Both the position numbers and the translations under genes were made by a program. A DNA stretch of 64,000 nucleotides, from NCBI GenBank assembly GCA_959601495.1, contig CAUGPT010000005.1, positions 1 to 64,000 of the forward strand, given 5' to 3'. Position 1 is the stretch's first letter. Each line of letters starts with the position of its first letter. The DNA is from Avispirillum sp959601495 (GTDB lineage Bacteria > Bacillota > Clostridia > Oscillospirales > CAG-272). Positions 34,396-43,460 of this stretch are shown here, piece after piece. Below the pieces are notes generated by a model. That model had not been told where the DNA came from. It was given only the letters and a program-made list of their open reading frames with translations, and searched no databases.

Positions 34396-34980
34396 ATGGA
34401 GTACTCGGAACGCCGCTACGGTGTGCTGCTTGTTTCCGCGTCCGAAAAATTCAATCATTCTCTCCTGCCGCTGCTCCCGTCCGAAAAATATTATCCCGTA
34501 ACCGTTGTGCCGGACGATTCCGCCGCAAGGCGCTGCATTGCCGAGGGACATTATGACATAATAATGATAAATACGCCTCTGCCCGACGATTTCGGACTCA
34601 GGCTTGCCCTTGATATGTGCGAGGGCAGCGGCACGGGAGTTCTGCTTTTCGTAAAGGCGGAGCATTATCCCGACATAACGGCAAGAGTCTCGCCTTACGG
34701 CGTGCTGACGGTTTCAAAGCCCGCAAGCGCGGGCACGGTCACCCAGTCGCTCACTCTTATATGCGCTACCCGCGAAAGGCTGCGCCGTATGGAGCAGAAG
34801 ACCGCCTCCGTTGAAGAAAAGATCGAAGAGATACGAATAGTAAACAGAGCAAAATGGCTGCTTATAGAGCAGCTGAAAATGACCGAGAAGGAAGCCCACA
34901 GATACATAGAAAAGCAGGCTATGGACAGGTGTGTAACACGCCGCACCATAGCGGAAAACATACTTGCGACTTATAAATAA
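34396..34980 (+). CDS. ANTAR-domain antiterminator (NitR-like)
   Basis: The 194-aa protein has a receiver-like N-terminal domain (YGVLLVSASEKF...YDIIMINTPLPDDFG), a coiled-coil (about residues 130-150) and a C-terminal ANTAR RNA-binding domain (AKWLLIEQLKMTEKEAHRYI...RRTIAENIL). The usual phosphoacceptor Asp position reads INTPLP, so phosphorylation is doubtful. In solventogenic clostridia the equivalent gene (nitR) next to glnA controls nitrogen genes by antitermination. GGAGG precedes the ATG. Likely target: the leader hairpin at 27995-28047 (inference). Confidence 0.88.
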   Translation: MEYSERRYGVLLVSASEKFNHSLLPLLPSEKYYPVTVVPDDSAARRCIAEGHYDIIMINTPLPDDFGLRLALDMCEGSGTGVLLFVKAEHYPDITARVSPYGVLTVSKPASAGTVTQSLTLICATRERLRRMEQKTASVEEKIEEIRIVNRAKWLLIEQLKMTEKEAHRYIEKQAMDRCVTRRTIAENILATYK

Positions 34981-35011
34981 AGATATAACGAAATAAAAAA
35001 GGGGTAAAACG

Positions 35012-36616
35012 ATGACAAAGTACATTTTTGTGACCGGCGGCGTTGTGTCCGGTCTCGGCAAGGGAATAACCGCCGCGTCTCTCGGCAGACTGCTGAAAGC
35101 ACGCGGACTCAAGGTTGCGGCGCAGAAGCTTGACCCGTATATAAACGTTGACCCGGGAACGATGAGCCCCTATCAGCACGGCGAGGTATACGTCACGGAG
35201 GACGGCGCCGAGACTGACCTTGATCTTGGACATTACGAGCGCTTTATAGACGAGGACCTTAACAAATACTCAAACCTCACGACAGGTAAAGTGTACTGGA
35301 ACGTGCTCAACAAGGAGCGCCGCGGCGAATATCTGGGCTCGACCGTTCAGGTGATACCCCATATAACAAACGAGATCAAGGACTTTGTTTACAGCATCGG
35401 CCGCAAGACCGACGCGGACGTAGTCATAACCGAGATCGGCGGCACTATAGGAGACATCGAATCGCAGCCGTTTCTTGAGGCGGTGCGCCAGATATCCCTT
35501 GAGGTCGGCAGAGAGAACAGTCTTTTCATTCATGTAACTCTCGTACCTTTCCTCAGCGGCTCGGACGAGCATAAATCAAAGCCCACGCAGCACTCGGTAA
35601 AAGAGCTTCAGGGCATGGGCATAAACCCAAACATAATCGTTCTGCGCTGCGACAGACCGCTTGAAGAGTCCATTTTCAAGAAGATTTCCATGTTCTGCAA
35701 CGTAAAGCCCGACTGCGTTATAGAGAACATAACGCTGCCGTATCTCTACGAGGCGCCTCTTATGCTTGAGAAGGCCGATTTTTCGTCCGTCGTATGCAGA
35801 GAGCTGAATATTGACGCTCCGAAGCCCGATCTTACCGAATGGACGGAGATGGTGAACAGGATCAAAAACCGCGCCGACAGGGTGAAGATAGGTCTTGTGG
35901 GCAAGTACGTTCAGCTGCACGACGCATATCTTTCCGTTGCGGAAGCCATGCGCCATGCGGGATATATACTCAACACCCATATCGACATAGACTGGATAGA
36001 CTCCGAAACGCTTACAAGGGAAAATTACGAAGAAGCCCTGTCTCATCTTGACGGTATAATCGTTCCCGGCGGCTTCGGCGACCGGGGAATCGAGGGCATG
36101 ATACTTGCCGCTCAGTACGCGAGAGAAAACAATGTGCCGTATTTCGGCATATGCCTCGGTATGCAGATAGCGGTTATCGAATATGCGAGAAACGTTGCGG
36201 GCATTCCTGACGCGAACTCCGGAGAGTTCAACGAGCTTTGCAAAAATAAGGTCATCGACTTTATGCCCGGGCAGAGCGACAACATCGACAAGGGCGGCAC
36301 GCTGCGTCTTGGCGCTTATCCCTGCGTTATCACCGAGGGTACGACCATGGAGCGCTGCTACGGTGAAAAGGTCATCTCCGAGCGTCACCGCCATCGCTAC
36401 GAGTTCAACAACGACTACCGCGAAAGACTTGTCGAGGCGGGACTTACCGTTTCGGGTCAGTCTCCCGACGGACGCCTTGTTGAAACCGTTGAGCTTTCCG
36501 ACAGACCCTTCCACGTGGGCGTTCAGTATCACCCCGAGTTCAAATCAAGACCCAACCGCGCGCATCCTCTTTTCAAGGGATTTATCGCGGCGGCGCTTGA
36601 GAAATCAAAGAACTGA
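35012..36616 (+). CDS. pyrG: CTP synthase PyrG
   Basis: The 534-aa enzyme has the N-terminal synthetase domain (FVTGGVVSGLGKGITAASLG, DPYINVDPGTMSP, EIGGTIGDIESQPFLEA) and a C-terminal class I GATase with nucleophile PYFGICLGMQIAVIEYAR and catalytic HPEF. It converts UTP to CTP using glutamine and ATP. It follows the ANTAR gene by 31 bp with no terminator between, so it may be cotranscribed with the glutamine-producing operon. Confidence 0.97.
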   Translation: MTKYIFVTGGVVSGLGKGITAASLGRLLKARGLKVAAQKLDPYINVDPGTMSPYQHGEVYVTEDGAETDLDLGHYERFIDEDLNKYSNLTTGKVYWNVLNKERRGEYLGSTVQVIPHITNEIKDFVYSIGRKTDADVVITEIGGTIGDIESQPFLEAVRQISLEVGRENSLFIHVTLVPFLSGSDEHKSKPTQHSVKELQGMGINPNIIVLRCDRPLEESIFKKISMFCNVKPDCVIENITLPYLYEAPLMLEKADFSSVVCRELNIDAPKPDLTEWTEMVNRIKNRADRVKIGLVGKYVQLHDAYLSVAEAMRHAGYILNTHIDIDWIDSETLTRENYEEALSHLDGIIVPGGFGDRGIEGMILAAQYARENNVPYFGICLGMQIAVIEYARNVAGIPDANSGEFNELCKNKVIDFMPGQSDNIDKGGTLRLGAYPCVITEGTTMERCYGEKVISERHRHRYEFNNDYRERLVEAGLTVSGQSPDGRLVETVELSDRPFHVGVQYHPEFKSRPNRAHPLFKGFIAAALEKSKN

Positions 36617-36628
36617 ATATATTGACAC

Positions 36629-36655
36629 AAAAAGGACGCTTCGGCGTCCTTTTTT
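36629..36655 (+). terminator. Terminator after pyrG
   Basis: AAAAAGGACGC, loop TTCG, GCGTCCTTTTTT. The 150 bp from here to the next gene contain no supported gene. Confidence 0.92.
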
Positions 36656-36806
36656 CATTTTGCGCATATGCGGTACGCACCGCCGCCGCGCGGCAATAAT
36701 AAAAGAGAGCTTTTTTTCATATACATTAGCTGCGGGTATAACCGACGGCGCGGCGCAGCGCAGACGGGGAAATACCTCTTTTGGGCGAAAGGAAAAGGCT
36801 TAGTAT

Positions 36807-39521
36807 ATGGAAAATGTCGAAAGAGTGTCTTTCGGGAGAAAACGGGACCGGAGCGGCGCGGGGGAGCGGGGGCGCGGCGAGCGCTTTTTTCTGCGTTTTT
36901 CAAAAGAAGGTCAGAGCGACAGGCAGGCTGCCGTCATGACGGCGCGCTTCGGCAGAAACATACTGACGGAGAAAAAACAAAAGGGCTTTTTCAGAAGGCT
37001 CGTTTCAAGTTTCAACGACCCGATTATAAAAATATTGGTAGGCTCGCTCATAATAAACGCCGCCGTCAGCCTCGGCAGAATGAACATTGCCGAGACCGTG
37101 GGCATCGCCGCGGCAATAGTCATTGCAACACTTGTTTCAACCGTTTCGGAGTATACGTCTTCTCTGGCTTTCGAAAGGCTGCGGGAGAGCAGCGGCGCGG
37201 CGACGAGCACCGTGCGGCGCGGCGGAGAGGAAAAAGAGATACCGTGCGCCGATATCGCCGTGGGGGACGTGGTCATCCTTCGGCAGGGCATGACGGTTCC
37301 CGCGGACGGTATACTCATTTCGGGAAACGTAAAGTGCGATCAGGCGTCGCTGACGGGCGAGGGACGCCCGTGCCAAAAGGCCGCATCCGCGGCGCAGGGC
37401 GTTTATCCCGAAAGCATAAAGTGGTCGCCGTCCGCCTCCGATCAGCTTTTCCGCGCAAGCCTTGTCTGCGGGGGAGAGGGGGAAATGATCGCCGTGCGTG
37501 TGGGCGACGCAACGTTTATAGGCGAGGTGGCTGGCAGCCTTCAGGACGGACGCGAGCGCAAAAGTCCGCTTAAACACAGACTTTCCGATCTTGCACACAC
37601 CATAAGCTACATAGGATATGTAGGCGCCGCCATGATAGCCTTTGCCTATCTTTTCAATTCTTTTGTAATAGACAGCGGCATGGATAAAGCACTTATTCTC
37701 GAAAAGCTCTCCGACACGGGTTTTGTGCTGTCTCAGGTGCTGCGGGCGATAACCGTTGCCGTTTCCGTTGTGGTGGTGGCGGTCCCCGAGGGACTGCCGA
37801 TGATGATAACGGTAGTGCTTTCCTCAAATATGCGGAAAATGCTTGCGAACGGAGTTCTGGTGCGCCGTCTCGTGGGCATAGAGACCGCGGGGAACATGAA
37901 TATACTTTTTACAGATAAGACGGGAACGCTTACGAGCGGCAAAATGAGCGTCTGCGAGCTGCATACCGCGGACGGCAGCGTGACGGGCGCCGCGGAGTTG
38001 CGCAGACTCGGAGTCGGCGGCGAGATCGAAAGCTGCATAAGCTGCGCCTGCAATATAAAAAACGCAGGAGTGGAAAAAGCGCTTGCATCGTTTATAGGCG
38101 GGCGTCGGGCAAGCACGGCGAAAAGACGGCTTGCGTTTTCATCGGCGCTGAAGCTTTCCGCAGCCGTAAACGACAGAGGGACGGCGTATTTTGTAGGCGC
38201 GCCCGAAAAGCTTATCGCCGCATCGGTTTCGTATTTCGACATGGGAGGCACGCGCAGAGCCCTCGGCGCGGCGGAACGCGGAAAAATACTTGAAAAGCTC
38301 GCGCGCCTCGGCGACGAAGCCAAAAGGGTAGTGTGCCTTGCCGCGGGAGGCGCGGAGGATTTCGATCGCGCAGCTCTCGGCACGCCGTGCAGAGAGCTTA
38401 CATTCATCTGCCTTGCCGCGATGAAGGATCCCGTGCGCCGCGGAGTGCCCGCAAGCGTTGCCCAGGCGCACAAAGCCGGCATACAGGTGGTAATGGTAAC
38501 GGGCGATAATCCCAACACCGCTGCGGCTGTGGCAAAGGAGTGCGGCATACCGACCCGCGATTGCGGCACCGTGCTCAAAGCGGAAAGACTGCACGCGATG
38601 ACTGATGAAGAAGTGAAGGCGATACTACCACAAACGGCAGTGGTTTCAAGGGCGCTGCCGCAGGATAAAATACGCCTCGTGCGCCTTGCGCAGGAGTGCA
38701 AAAAGGTCGTCGGCATGACGGGGGACGGCATTAACGACGCTCCCGCGCTGAAGGCAGCCGACGTGGGCTTTTCCATGGGCAGCGGCACGGATATCGCAAA
38801 AGAGGCGGGCGACGTTGTTATAACGGACGACAGCTTTTCCTCCATAACAAAAGCCGTGCTCTACGGCAGAACGGTTTTTGAAAGCATACGAAAATTCATA
38901 GTTTTTCAGCTTCTGATGAATCTATCCGCCATGGGCGTGTCGCTTATCGGTCCGTTTATAGGTATCGACAGCCCCGTGACGGTGATACAGATGCTGTGGG
39001 TCAATATAATAATGGATACTCTGGGCGGTCTTGCGTTTGCCGGTGAGCCCGCGCTCCAAAGCTACATGCGCCGCAGCGCAGTGCCGCTTGAAACGAAGCT
39101 TATTTCCCCCGGCATGTTCGGTCAGATACTTATGACCGGCTCATATACGCTGGCGCTGAGCATATTTTTCCTGAAAAGCAGTGCGCTCAGGGCGTATTTC
39201 GGCGGCAGCGATACGTATTATCTCACGGCGTTTTTCGCCATGTTCATATTCTGCGGAATATTCAATTCCTTCAATGTCAGAACGCCGAGCGCGAACCTCA
39301 CCCGTCATCTCGGCTCAAATAAACCGTTTATGCTCATAATGACCCTCGTTGCGGCAATACAGCTTCTGATAGTGTATTTCGGCGGAGAAGTGTTCAGATG
39401 CGAGCCGCTGTCGGCGCGTCATCTGGCAACCTCGGCGCTTATTGCCACAAGCGTCATCCCCGCGGATCTTCTGCGAAAGCTTTTGTTCGCGGTATGCGGC
39501 AAAAAGTGTGGAAAAAGCTGA
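36807..39521 (+). CDS. P-type cation ATPase, Ca2+-transporting type
   Basis: The 904-aa pump has the A-domain motif SLTGEGRP, the M4 motif VVAVPEGLPMMITVVLSSNMRKM, the phosphorylation site FTDKTGTLTSGKM, VMVTGDNPNTA and GMTGDGINDAPALKAADVGFSMG. The C-terminal six-helix region with MNLSAMGVSLIGPFIG and NIIMDTLGGLAFAGEP places it in the P2 (SERCA/PMCA-like) calcium pumps. It should export Ca2+ at the expense of ATP. The first 40 residues are Arg/Gly-rich and poorly conserved. AAAGGAAAAGG precedes the ATG. Confidence 0.93.
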   Translation: MENVERVSFGRKRDRSGAGERGRGERFFLRFSKEGQSDRQAAVMTARFGRNILTEKKQKGFFRRLVSSFNDPIIKILVGSLIINAAVSLGRMNIAETVGIAAAIVIATLVSTVSEYTSSLAFERLRESSGAATSTVRRGGEEKEIPCADIAVGDVVILRQGMTVPADGILISGNVKCDQASLTGEGRPCQKAASAAQGVYPESIKWSPSASDQLFRASLVCGGEGEMIAVRVGDATFIGEVAGSLQDGRERKSPLKHRLSDLAHTISYIGYVGAAMIAFAYLFNSFVIDSGMDKALILEKLSDTGFVLSQVLRAITVAVSVVVVAVPEGLPMMITVVLSSNMRKMLANGVLVRRLVGIETAGNMNILFTDKTGTLTSGKMSVCELHTADGSVTGAAELRRLGVGGEIESCISCACNIKNAGVEKALASFIGGRRASTAKRRLAFSSALKLSAAVNDRGTAYFVGAPEKLIAASVSYFDMGGTRRALGAAERGKILEKLARLGDEAKRVVCLAAGGAEDFDRAALGTPCRELTFICLAAMKDPVRRGVPASVAQAHKAGIQVVMVTGDNPNTAAAVAKECGIPTRDCGTVLKAERLHAMTDEEVKAILPQTAVVSRALPQDKIRLVRLAQECKKVVGMTGDGINDAPALKAADVGFSMGSGTDIAKEAGDVVITDDSFSSITKAVLYGRTVFESIRKFIVFQLLMNLSAMGVSLIGPFIGIDSPVTVIQMLWVNIIMDTLGGLAFAGEPALQSYMRRSAVPLETKLISPGMFGQILMTGSYTLALSIFFLKSSALRAYFGGSDTYYLTAFFAMFIFCGIFNSFNVRTPSANLTRHLGSNKPFMLIMTLVAAIQLLIVYFGGEVFRCEPLSARHLATSALIATSVIPADLLRKLLFAVCGKKCGKS

Positions 39522-39534
39522 AATACCCATGCGC

Positions 39535-39584
39535 GGCACGCCTTTCGGAAAATTCCGCAAGGCGTGCCAATTTGTCCGCCTTGC
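39535..39584 (+). repeat. Overlapping inverted repeats after the P-type ATPase gene
   Basis: GGCACGCCTT (39535-39544) pairs with AAGGCGTGCC (39559-39568), extended inward by CGGAA/TTCCG. GCAAGGCG (39557-39564) can instead pair with CGCCTTGC (39577-39584). Neither is followed by a long T-run. One may end the ATPase transcript. Confidence 0.6.
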
Positions 39585-39603
39585 AGAATTTTGCAAAAAA
39601 ATA

Positions 39604-39632
39604 TGTACAAATCGCAAATTGTGTGGTATAAT
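39604..39632 (+). promoter_or_regulatory. Promoter of rlmB
   Basis: TGTACA (39604-39609), 17-nt spacer, TATAAT (39627-39632). The -10 box is extended (TGGTATAAT), which would compensate for the weak -35. Confidence 0.7.
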
Positions 39633-39664
39633 TGACTGAATAATAATATACAAGGACAGATTTC

Positions 39665-40576
39665 ATGAGAGATCAAGGCTCCAAAAACAAACCGAACAGA
39701 TATAATAAAAGAACCGACTACGGCTCAAAATACGGCAGAGACCGTAAGCCTTACCGCGGCGGCGGAGAAGACAGGGACTTTGAAATGGCAGCCGACGGTG
39801 AGTATAACAGCGCCGTCGAAGAAAGCGAAAGCGGCATTGTCGCGGGCAGAAACGCCGTGCGCGAGCTGCTTCGCAGCGGACGCAGCATTGATAAGCTGTT
39901 TGTAAAGTCCGGCTCCCGAGAGGGCTCGGTAACGGTTCTGGTCGCCGAGGCGCTCAAAAGGCACATACCGGTCATAGACGCAACGCAGGAAAAGCTTGAC
40001 AGTCTGTGCGGCGGCATAAACCACCAGGGTATAGTAGCAATGGCGGCGCAAAAGGACTATACGGATATAGACACCGTTCTGAGAATTGCCGAGGAAAGAG
40101 GCGAAAAGCCGCTTTTGGTGATTGCGGACGGCATTGAGGACCCGCACAACATGGGCGCTCTTATCCGCTGCGCCGAGTGCGCGGGCGCGCACGGGCTGAT
40201 AATCCCCAAACGGCGCTCCTGCGGCATAACGCCCACGGTGGTAAAATCCTCGGCGGGCGCCATTGAACATATGGCTATAGTAAAAGTCGCAAACATTGCG
40301 CAGACGATAGAGGCGCTTCAGAAAAAGGGACTGTGGATATTCGCGGCAGAGGCAGGCGGCATGGATTTCTACGAGGCTGATTTCAATGTTCCCGCTGCCA
40401 TCGTTTTCGGAAGCGAGGGCGACGGAATCGGCAGAAATATCAAAGAGAAAAGCGATTTTCTCGTATCCATCCCCATGTACGGTCAGGTCAATTCGCTGAA
40501 CGTTTCCACCGCGGCTTCCGTAATCCTCAGCCGCGCAGCGCGGCTTCAGCGCTCCGGTACTGCCGCCGCAGAATAA
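39665..40576 (+). CDS. rlmB: 23S rRNA guanosine 2'-O-methyltransferase, RlmB/TrmH (SPOUT) family
   Basis: The 303-aa protein has a basic, Tyr/Gly/Arg-rich N-terminal tail of about 55 residues. A substrate-binding domain (GIVAGRNAVRELLRSG) follows, and then the SPOUT knot with ADGIEDPHNMGALIRCAECAGAHGLIIPK, IVFGSEGDGIGRNIKEKSD and IPMYGQVNSLNVSTAASVIL. It methylates ribose in rRNA using SAM. AAGGA lies 8 nt before the ATG. Confidence 0.93.
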   Translation: MRDQGSKNKPNRYNKRTDYGSKYGRDRKPYRGGGEDRDFEMAADGEYNSAVEESESGIVAGRNAVRELLRSGRSIDKLFVKSGSREGSVTVLVAEALKRHIPVIDATQEKLDSLCGGINHQGIVAMAAQKDYTDIDTVLRIAEERGEKPLLVIADGIEDPHNMGALIRCAECAGAHGLIIPKRRSCGITPTVVKSSAGAIEHMAIVKVANIAQTIEALQKKGLWIFAAEAGGMDFYEADFNVPAAIVFGSEGDGIGRNIKEKSDFLVSIPMYGQVNSLNVSTAASVILSRAARLQRSGTAAAE

Positions 40577-40621
40577 TTAGTACACAAGACACGTAATTCC
40601 AAAGGAAAGGAATAAACGATC

Positions 40622-43420
40622 ATGGCTGAAAACGAAAACAGAGACAGCAGAAATATAACGGCGAAGGATCTTCTGAACCGTCTTTCCAAGTCCAAGGGAG
40701 AGACGGCAGGTGCAACCCCGCGCACTACATATTCCGATTATGTTGAAAAGCACGCAGAAGAAATACATTCAAATGAGGCTGCAGATGACAGCGCCGAGGC
40801 AAAGCAGAGCGAAGCCGAAAGCGCCGCACCCGATCTTGCGGCGTCTGCCGATACCGAGTACTCTGCTGCCGATACGGACTATGCTGCCGACGGCAATTCT
40901 TTCGGCGCGCAGGCTGAGAACGCTCCTTTGGGGGAGACTGCCGATGCGCCGGACGCGGAGAACGCGCAGTATGATACTGCTGATGATCCCGACTATGCGG
41001 ACTACGGCACGGACGGCGCGGCGGAGGACTATACCGACGCGGACCCCGTATACGACGATTACGGCGACAGCGCCTATGACATGATGCCCGATGAGACATC
41101 GGGAGACTTTTCGGCGGACGACGCGGACTACACTCTGCTTTCCGACACGCCCGACGCGGACTATGTGCCCGTCGACGACGGCGCCGGAGACGAGATCTAT
41201 CCCGACGATGAATATTATCCCGAAGACTATCCCGAGGACGGCGGCGAGTATGACGAAAGCTATGCCGACGCCCCCTACGGCGACTATACGGAAGACGCGG
41301 CATACGGCGCAGACGGTTATTCGCAGCATTACGACGGCACGGCACCGGATGCAGCCACAGCTGCCGATCTTCCTCCCGCGGAGGACTACGGAGATATAAT
41401 CCCGGACGACGATTTCTTTGACAACGATCCCATTGAAGAGAGCGAGCCTGAGGAGGCAGCCCCTGAGGAGAGCGAACCCGAGGAATACGACGAGAAAAAG
41501 GACTTTGAAAACCTTGTTGCCGAAGTTACGGGCGACGGCTCGGATGAGCTTGACGAAAAGGATATAAGCCTTATGGTCGCCCTCGGCATGGAGGACGAGC
41601 TGGCAAAGAGCGTCGGCAGCGAGACTGCCGCGCAGATGACGGACGATTATGTTGCCGATCAGGAGGAGTGGGTAGACAGAACTCACCGCTTCGGTGCGGG
41701 AGAGTATTCCGACCCGTCCGAAAACGGCGCTATCGCCGAGAAATACCGCAAGCGCAACCGCTTCGCAATTATAAAGATGATAATCTGCTTTGCCGCGGCG
41801 CTGGTCCTTCTTATTTTCGAAAACCTGCCCGTGCTGGGCTATCAGCCCTCCGGCGCGCTTGATCCCATGTACTACCCGGTAGTATATCTCATGTTCGATC
41901 TGCAGTTTGTCACTTTGGGCGCGGCTCTTATGATAAAGCATATCGGCAGAGGACTTTCCTCTCTTATCCGCTTCAAACCCACGGCGGATTCCATTCCCGC
42001 ATTCATGGCGATAGCATCCGTCGCGGTCACGATCATAACGGCATACACGGCAGTTCCGGGAGTTGAGCCGAAGGTGTTCAATTTCCCCACGGCGCTTTGC
42101 TTCTTCTTTGCGGCAGTCGGCGAATATCTGACGGTGCGCCGCGAGATATTCAGCTTTAACGTTGTATCGTCCAAAAAGCCCAAGTACGTTATGCGCCGTC
42201 TTTCCACAAGAGACTCCGTTCTGGAGAACGAGGCGGCAGCCGATTTCGACTCTCCCGTTGCGGATGAGGGCGATGTTATAAAGATCCAGAAGACCGACTT
42301 CGTAGACGGATATTTCTGGCGCACGAACAACCACGGCACTCAGGGCCGCTCATATATCGGCTTCGCGATCGCGGTTTCCGTAGTTCTTGCGGTAGTTATA
42401 GGTATATACGCCGGGGTAACGAAAAGCGCGTCTCCCGTTTCGACGGCGTTTGCCGCGCTCAGTGCGGCAATGCCGGTCTCTATGGTGATACTGGGCTGTT
42501 ATCCGTTCTATCGCGCCAACAGACAGGCATATGAAAGCGACAGTACCATAATCGGAGAGGGCAGCGTTGAGGAGTATTCCGGCATAGGCGTTATATCCTT
42601 CGATGACGTAAACGTTTTTCCTTCAAACTCAGTAAAGGTCAGAAACGTTCGCCTGTTCAACAACTGCCGCATAGATAAGGTCCTGTACTACGCCGCAAGC
42701 GTATTCTCCGCGACCGGCGGTCCCCTTGCAGACGTTTTCGACGTTGCCACAATGGAGACGGGCCACTCCGAAAATGTAGAGATACTTGAGACCGGCGCGG
42801 GATATATCGAGGCTCAGGTCAACGGCAGAAGCATTATGTTCGGAAGCGCCGCCGCACTGTCCGCGCTTGGCATCATAATCCCCGAGGATATAGTGGATGA
42901 CGGCACTCAGCTGCCTGTTGACTGCACTGTCATGTACATGATATATCAGCGCAAGCTCGTGGCGAGAATGATAGTAAACTATGTTATCGACCCCGATTTT
43001 GAGTACATACTCAAACAGCTTACCGGCAGCGGAATGTGCGTGTGTGTCAAGACCTTTGATCCCAATATCGACGAAGATATGATCTACCGTCAGATAAAGT
43101 CCGGCAAGTATTCGCTGAGAGTTATCAAGTATAAGAATACTGAGGAAATAACCAAGTATTCGCGCAGAGCCGAGGGCGGTATCGTTTCGAGAGGCAACAC
43201 AAAGAGCCTTCTCCATACGGTGTCAAGCTGCGACAAAATACTCAGCGCGCAGAAGACCGGCTTTGTAATGGGTATAATTTCGGCGATACTCAGCGCCGTT
43301 ATAATGGGCGTCGTGCTCATTGCCGGCTCATTCGGCTCAATGCACAGCATCTACATTGCGCTTTGCCAGCTCTTCTGGCTGATACCGGTGATAATATCCA
43401 CAAAACTGATAGTAAGATAA
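40622..43420 (+). CDS. Large acidic membrane protein resembling a catalytically dead P-type ATPase
   Basis: The 932-aa protein has about 375 residues of very acidic, Asp/Glu/Tyr/Ala-rich and presumably disordered sequence. Eight membrane helices follow, spaced 4 + 2 + 2 (about 380-503, 577-628, 879-930) as in P1B ATPases. An actuator-like piece (GDVIKIQKTDFVDGYFW) sits between helices 4 and 5, a conserved Pro in AMPVSMVILG lies in helix 6, and a P/N-like domain follows (VNGRSIMFGSAAALSALGI). The DKTGT site reads FDDVNVFP (660-667), TGDN reads TFDPN, and TGE and GDGxND are absent. It therefore probably cannot cycle. Homology is from motif order only; function is unknown. Confidence 0.72.
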   Translation: MAENENRDSRNITAKDLLNRLSKSKGETAGATPRTTYSDYVEKHAEEIHSNEAADDSAEAKQSEAESAAPDLAASADTEYSAADTDYAADGNSFGAQAENAPLGETADAPDAENAQYDTADDPDYADYGTDGAAEDYTDADPVYDDYGDSAYDMMPDETSGDFSADDADYTLLSDTPDADYVPVDDGAGDEIYPDDEYYPEDYPEDGGEYDESYADAPYGDYTEDAAYGADGYSQHYDGTAPDAATAADLPPAEDYGDIIPDDDFFDNDPIEESEPEEAAPEESEPEEYDEKKDFENLVAEVTGDGSDELDEKDISLMVALGMEDELAKSVGSETAAQMTDDYVADQEEWVDRTHRFGAGEYSDPSENGAIAEKYRKRNRFAIIKMIICFAAALVLLIFENLPVLGYQPSGALDPMYYPVVYLMFDLQFVTLGAALMIKHIGRGLSSLIRFKPTADSIPAFMAIASVAVTIITAYTAVPGVEPKVFNFPTALCFFFAAVGEYLTVRREIFSFNVVSSKKPKYVMRRLSTRDSVLENEAAADFDSPVADEGDVIKIQKTDFVDGYFWRTNNHGTQGRSYIGFAIAVSVVLAVVIGIYAGVTKSASPVSTAFAALSAAMPVSMVILGCYPFYRANRQAYESDSTIIGEGSVEEYSGIGVISFDDVNVFPSNSVKVRNVRLFNNCRIDKVLYYAASVFSATGGPLADVFDVATMETGHSENVEILETGAGYIEAQVNGRSIMFGSAAALSALGIIIPEDIVDDGTQLPVDCTVMYMIYQRKLVARMIVNYVIDPDFEYILKQLTGSGMCVCVKTFDPNIDEDMIYRQIKSGKYSLRVIKYKNTEEITKYSRRAEGGIVSRGNTKSLLHTVSSCDKILSAQKTGFVMGIISAILSAVIMGVVLIAGSFGSMHSIYIALCQLFWLIPVIISTKLIVR

Positions 43421-43427
43421 AAGGAGA

Positions 43428-43451
43428 AAGGGCGGAGTATTCTCCGCCCTT
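43428..43451 (+). terminator. Hairpin after the acidic membrane protein gene
   Basis: AAGGGCGGAG, loop TATT, CTCCGCCCTT, with no long T-run (GTCTGTGTT follows). It ends 9 nt before the next start codon, so it may act as a terminator or as a translation-control hairpin. Confidence 0.55.
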
Positions 43452-43460
43452 GTCTGTGTT

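Noticed and set aside
36668..37573. Plus-strand 301-codon frame overlapping the start of the P-type ATPase gene
   Set aside because: Out of frame with the ATPase, extremely Arg/Gly-rich, and crosses a region that encodes conserved ATPase residues.
37733..38845. Minus-strand open frame (370 codons) inside the P-type ATPase gene
   Set aside because: Ser/Pro/Ala-rich antisense shadow with no SD, lying across DKTGT and other catalytic motifs of the plus-strand gene.
40769..42334. Long minus-strand open frame (521 codons) opposite the acidic membrane protein gene
   Set aside because: It is antisense to a well-supported frame with SD and helices; the openness comes from the biased GAC/GAT-rich codons of the acidic head.
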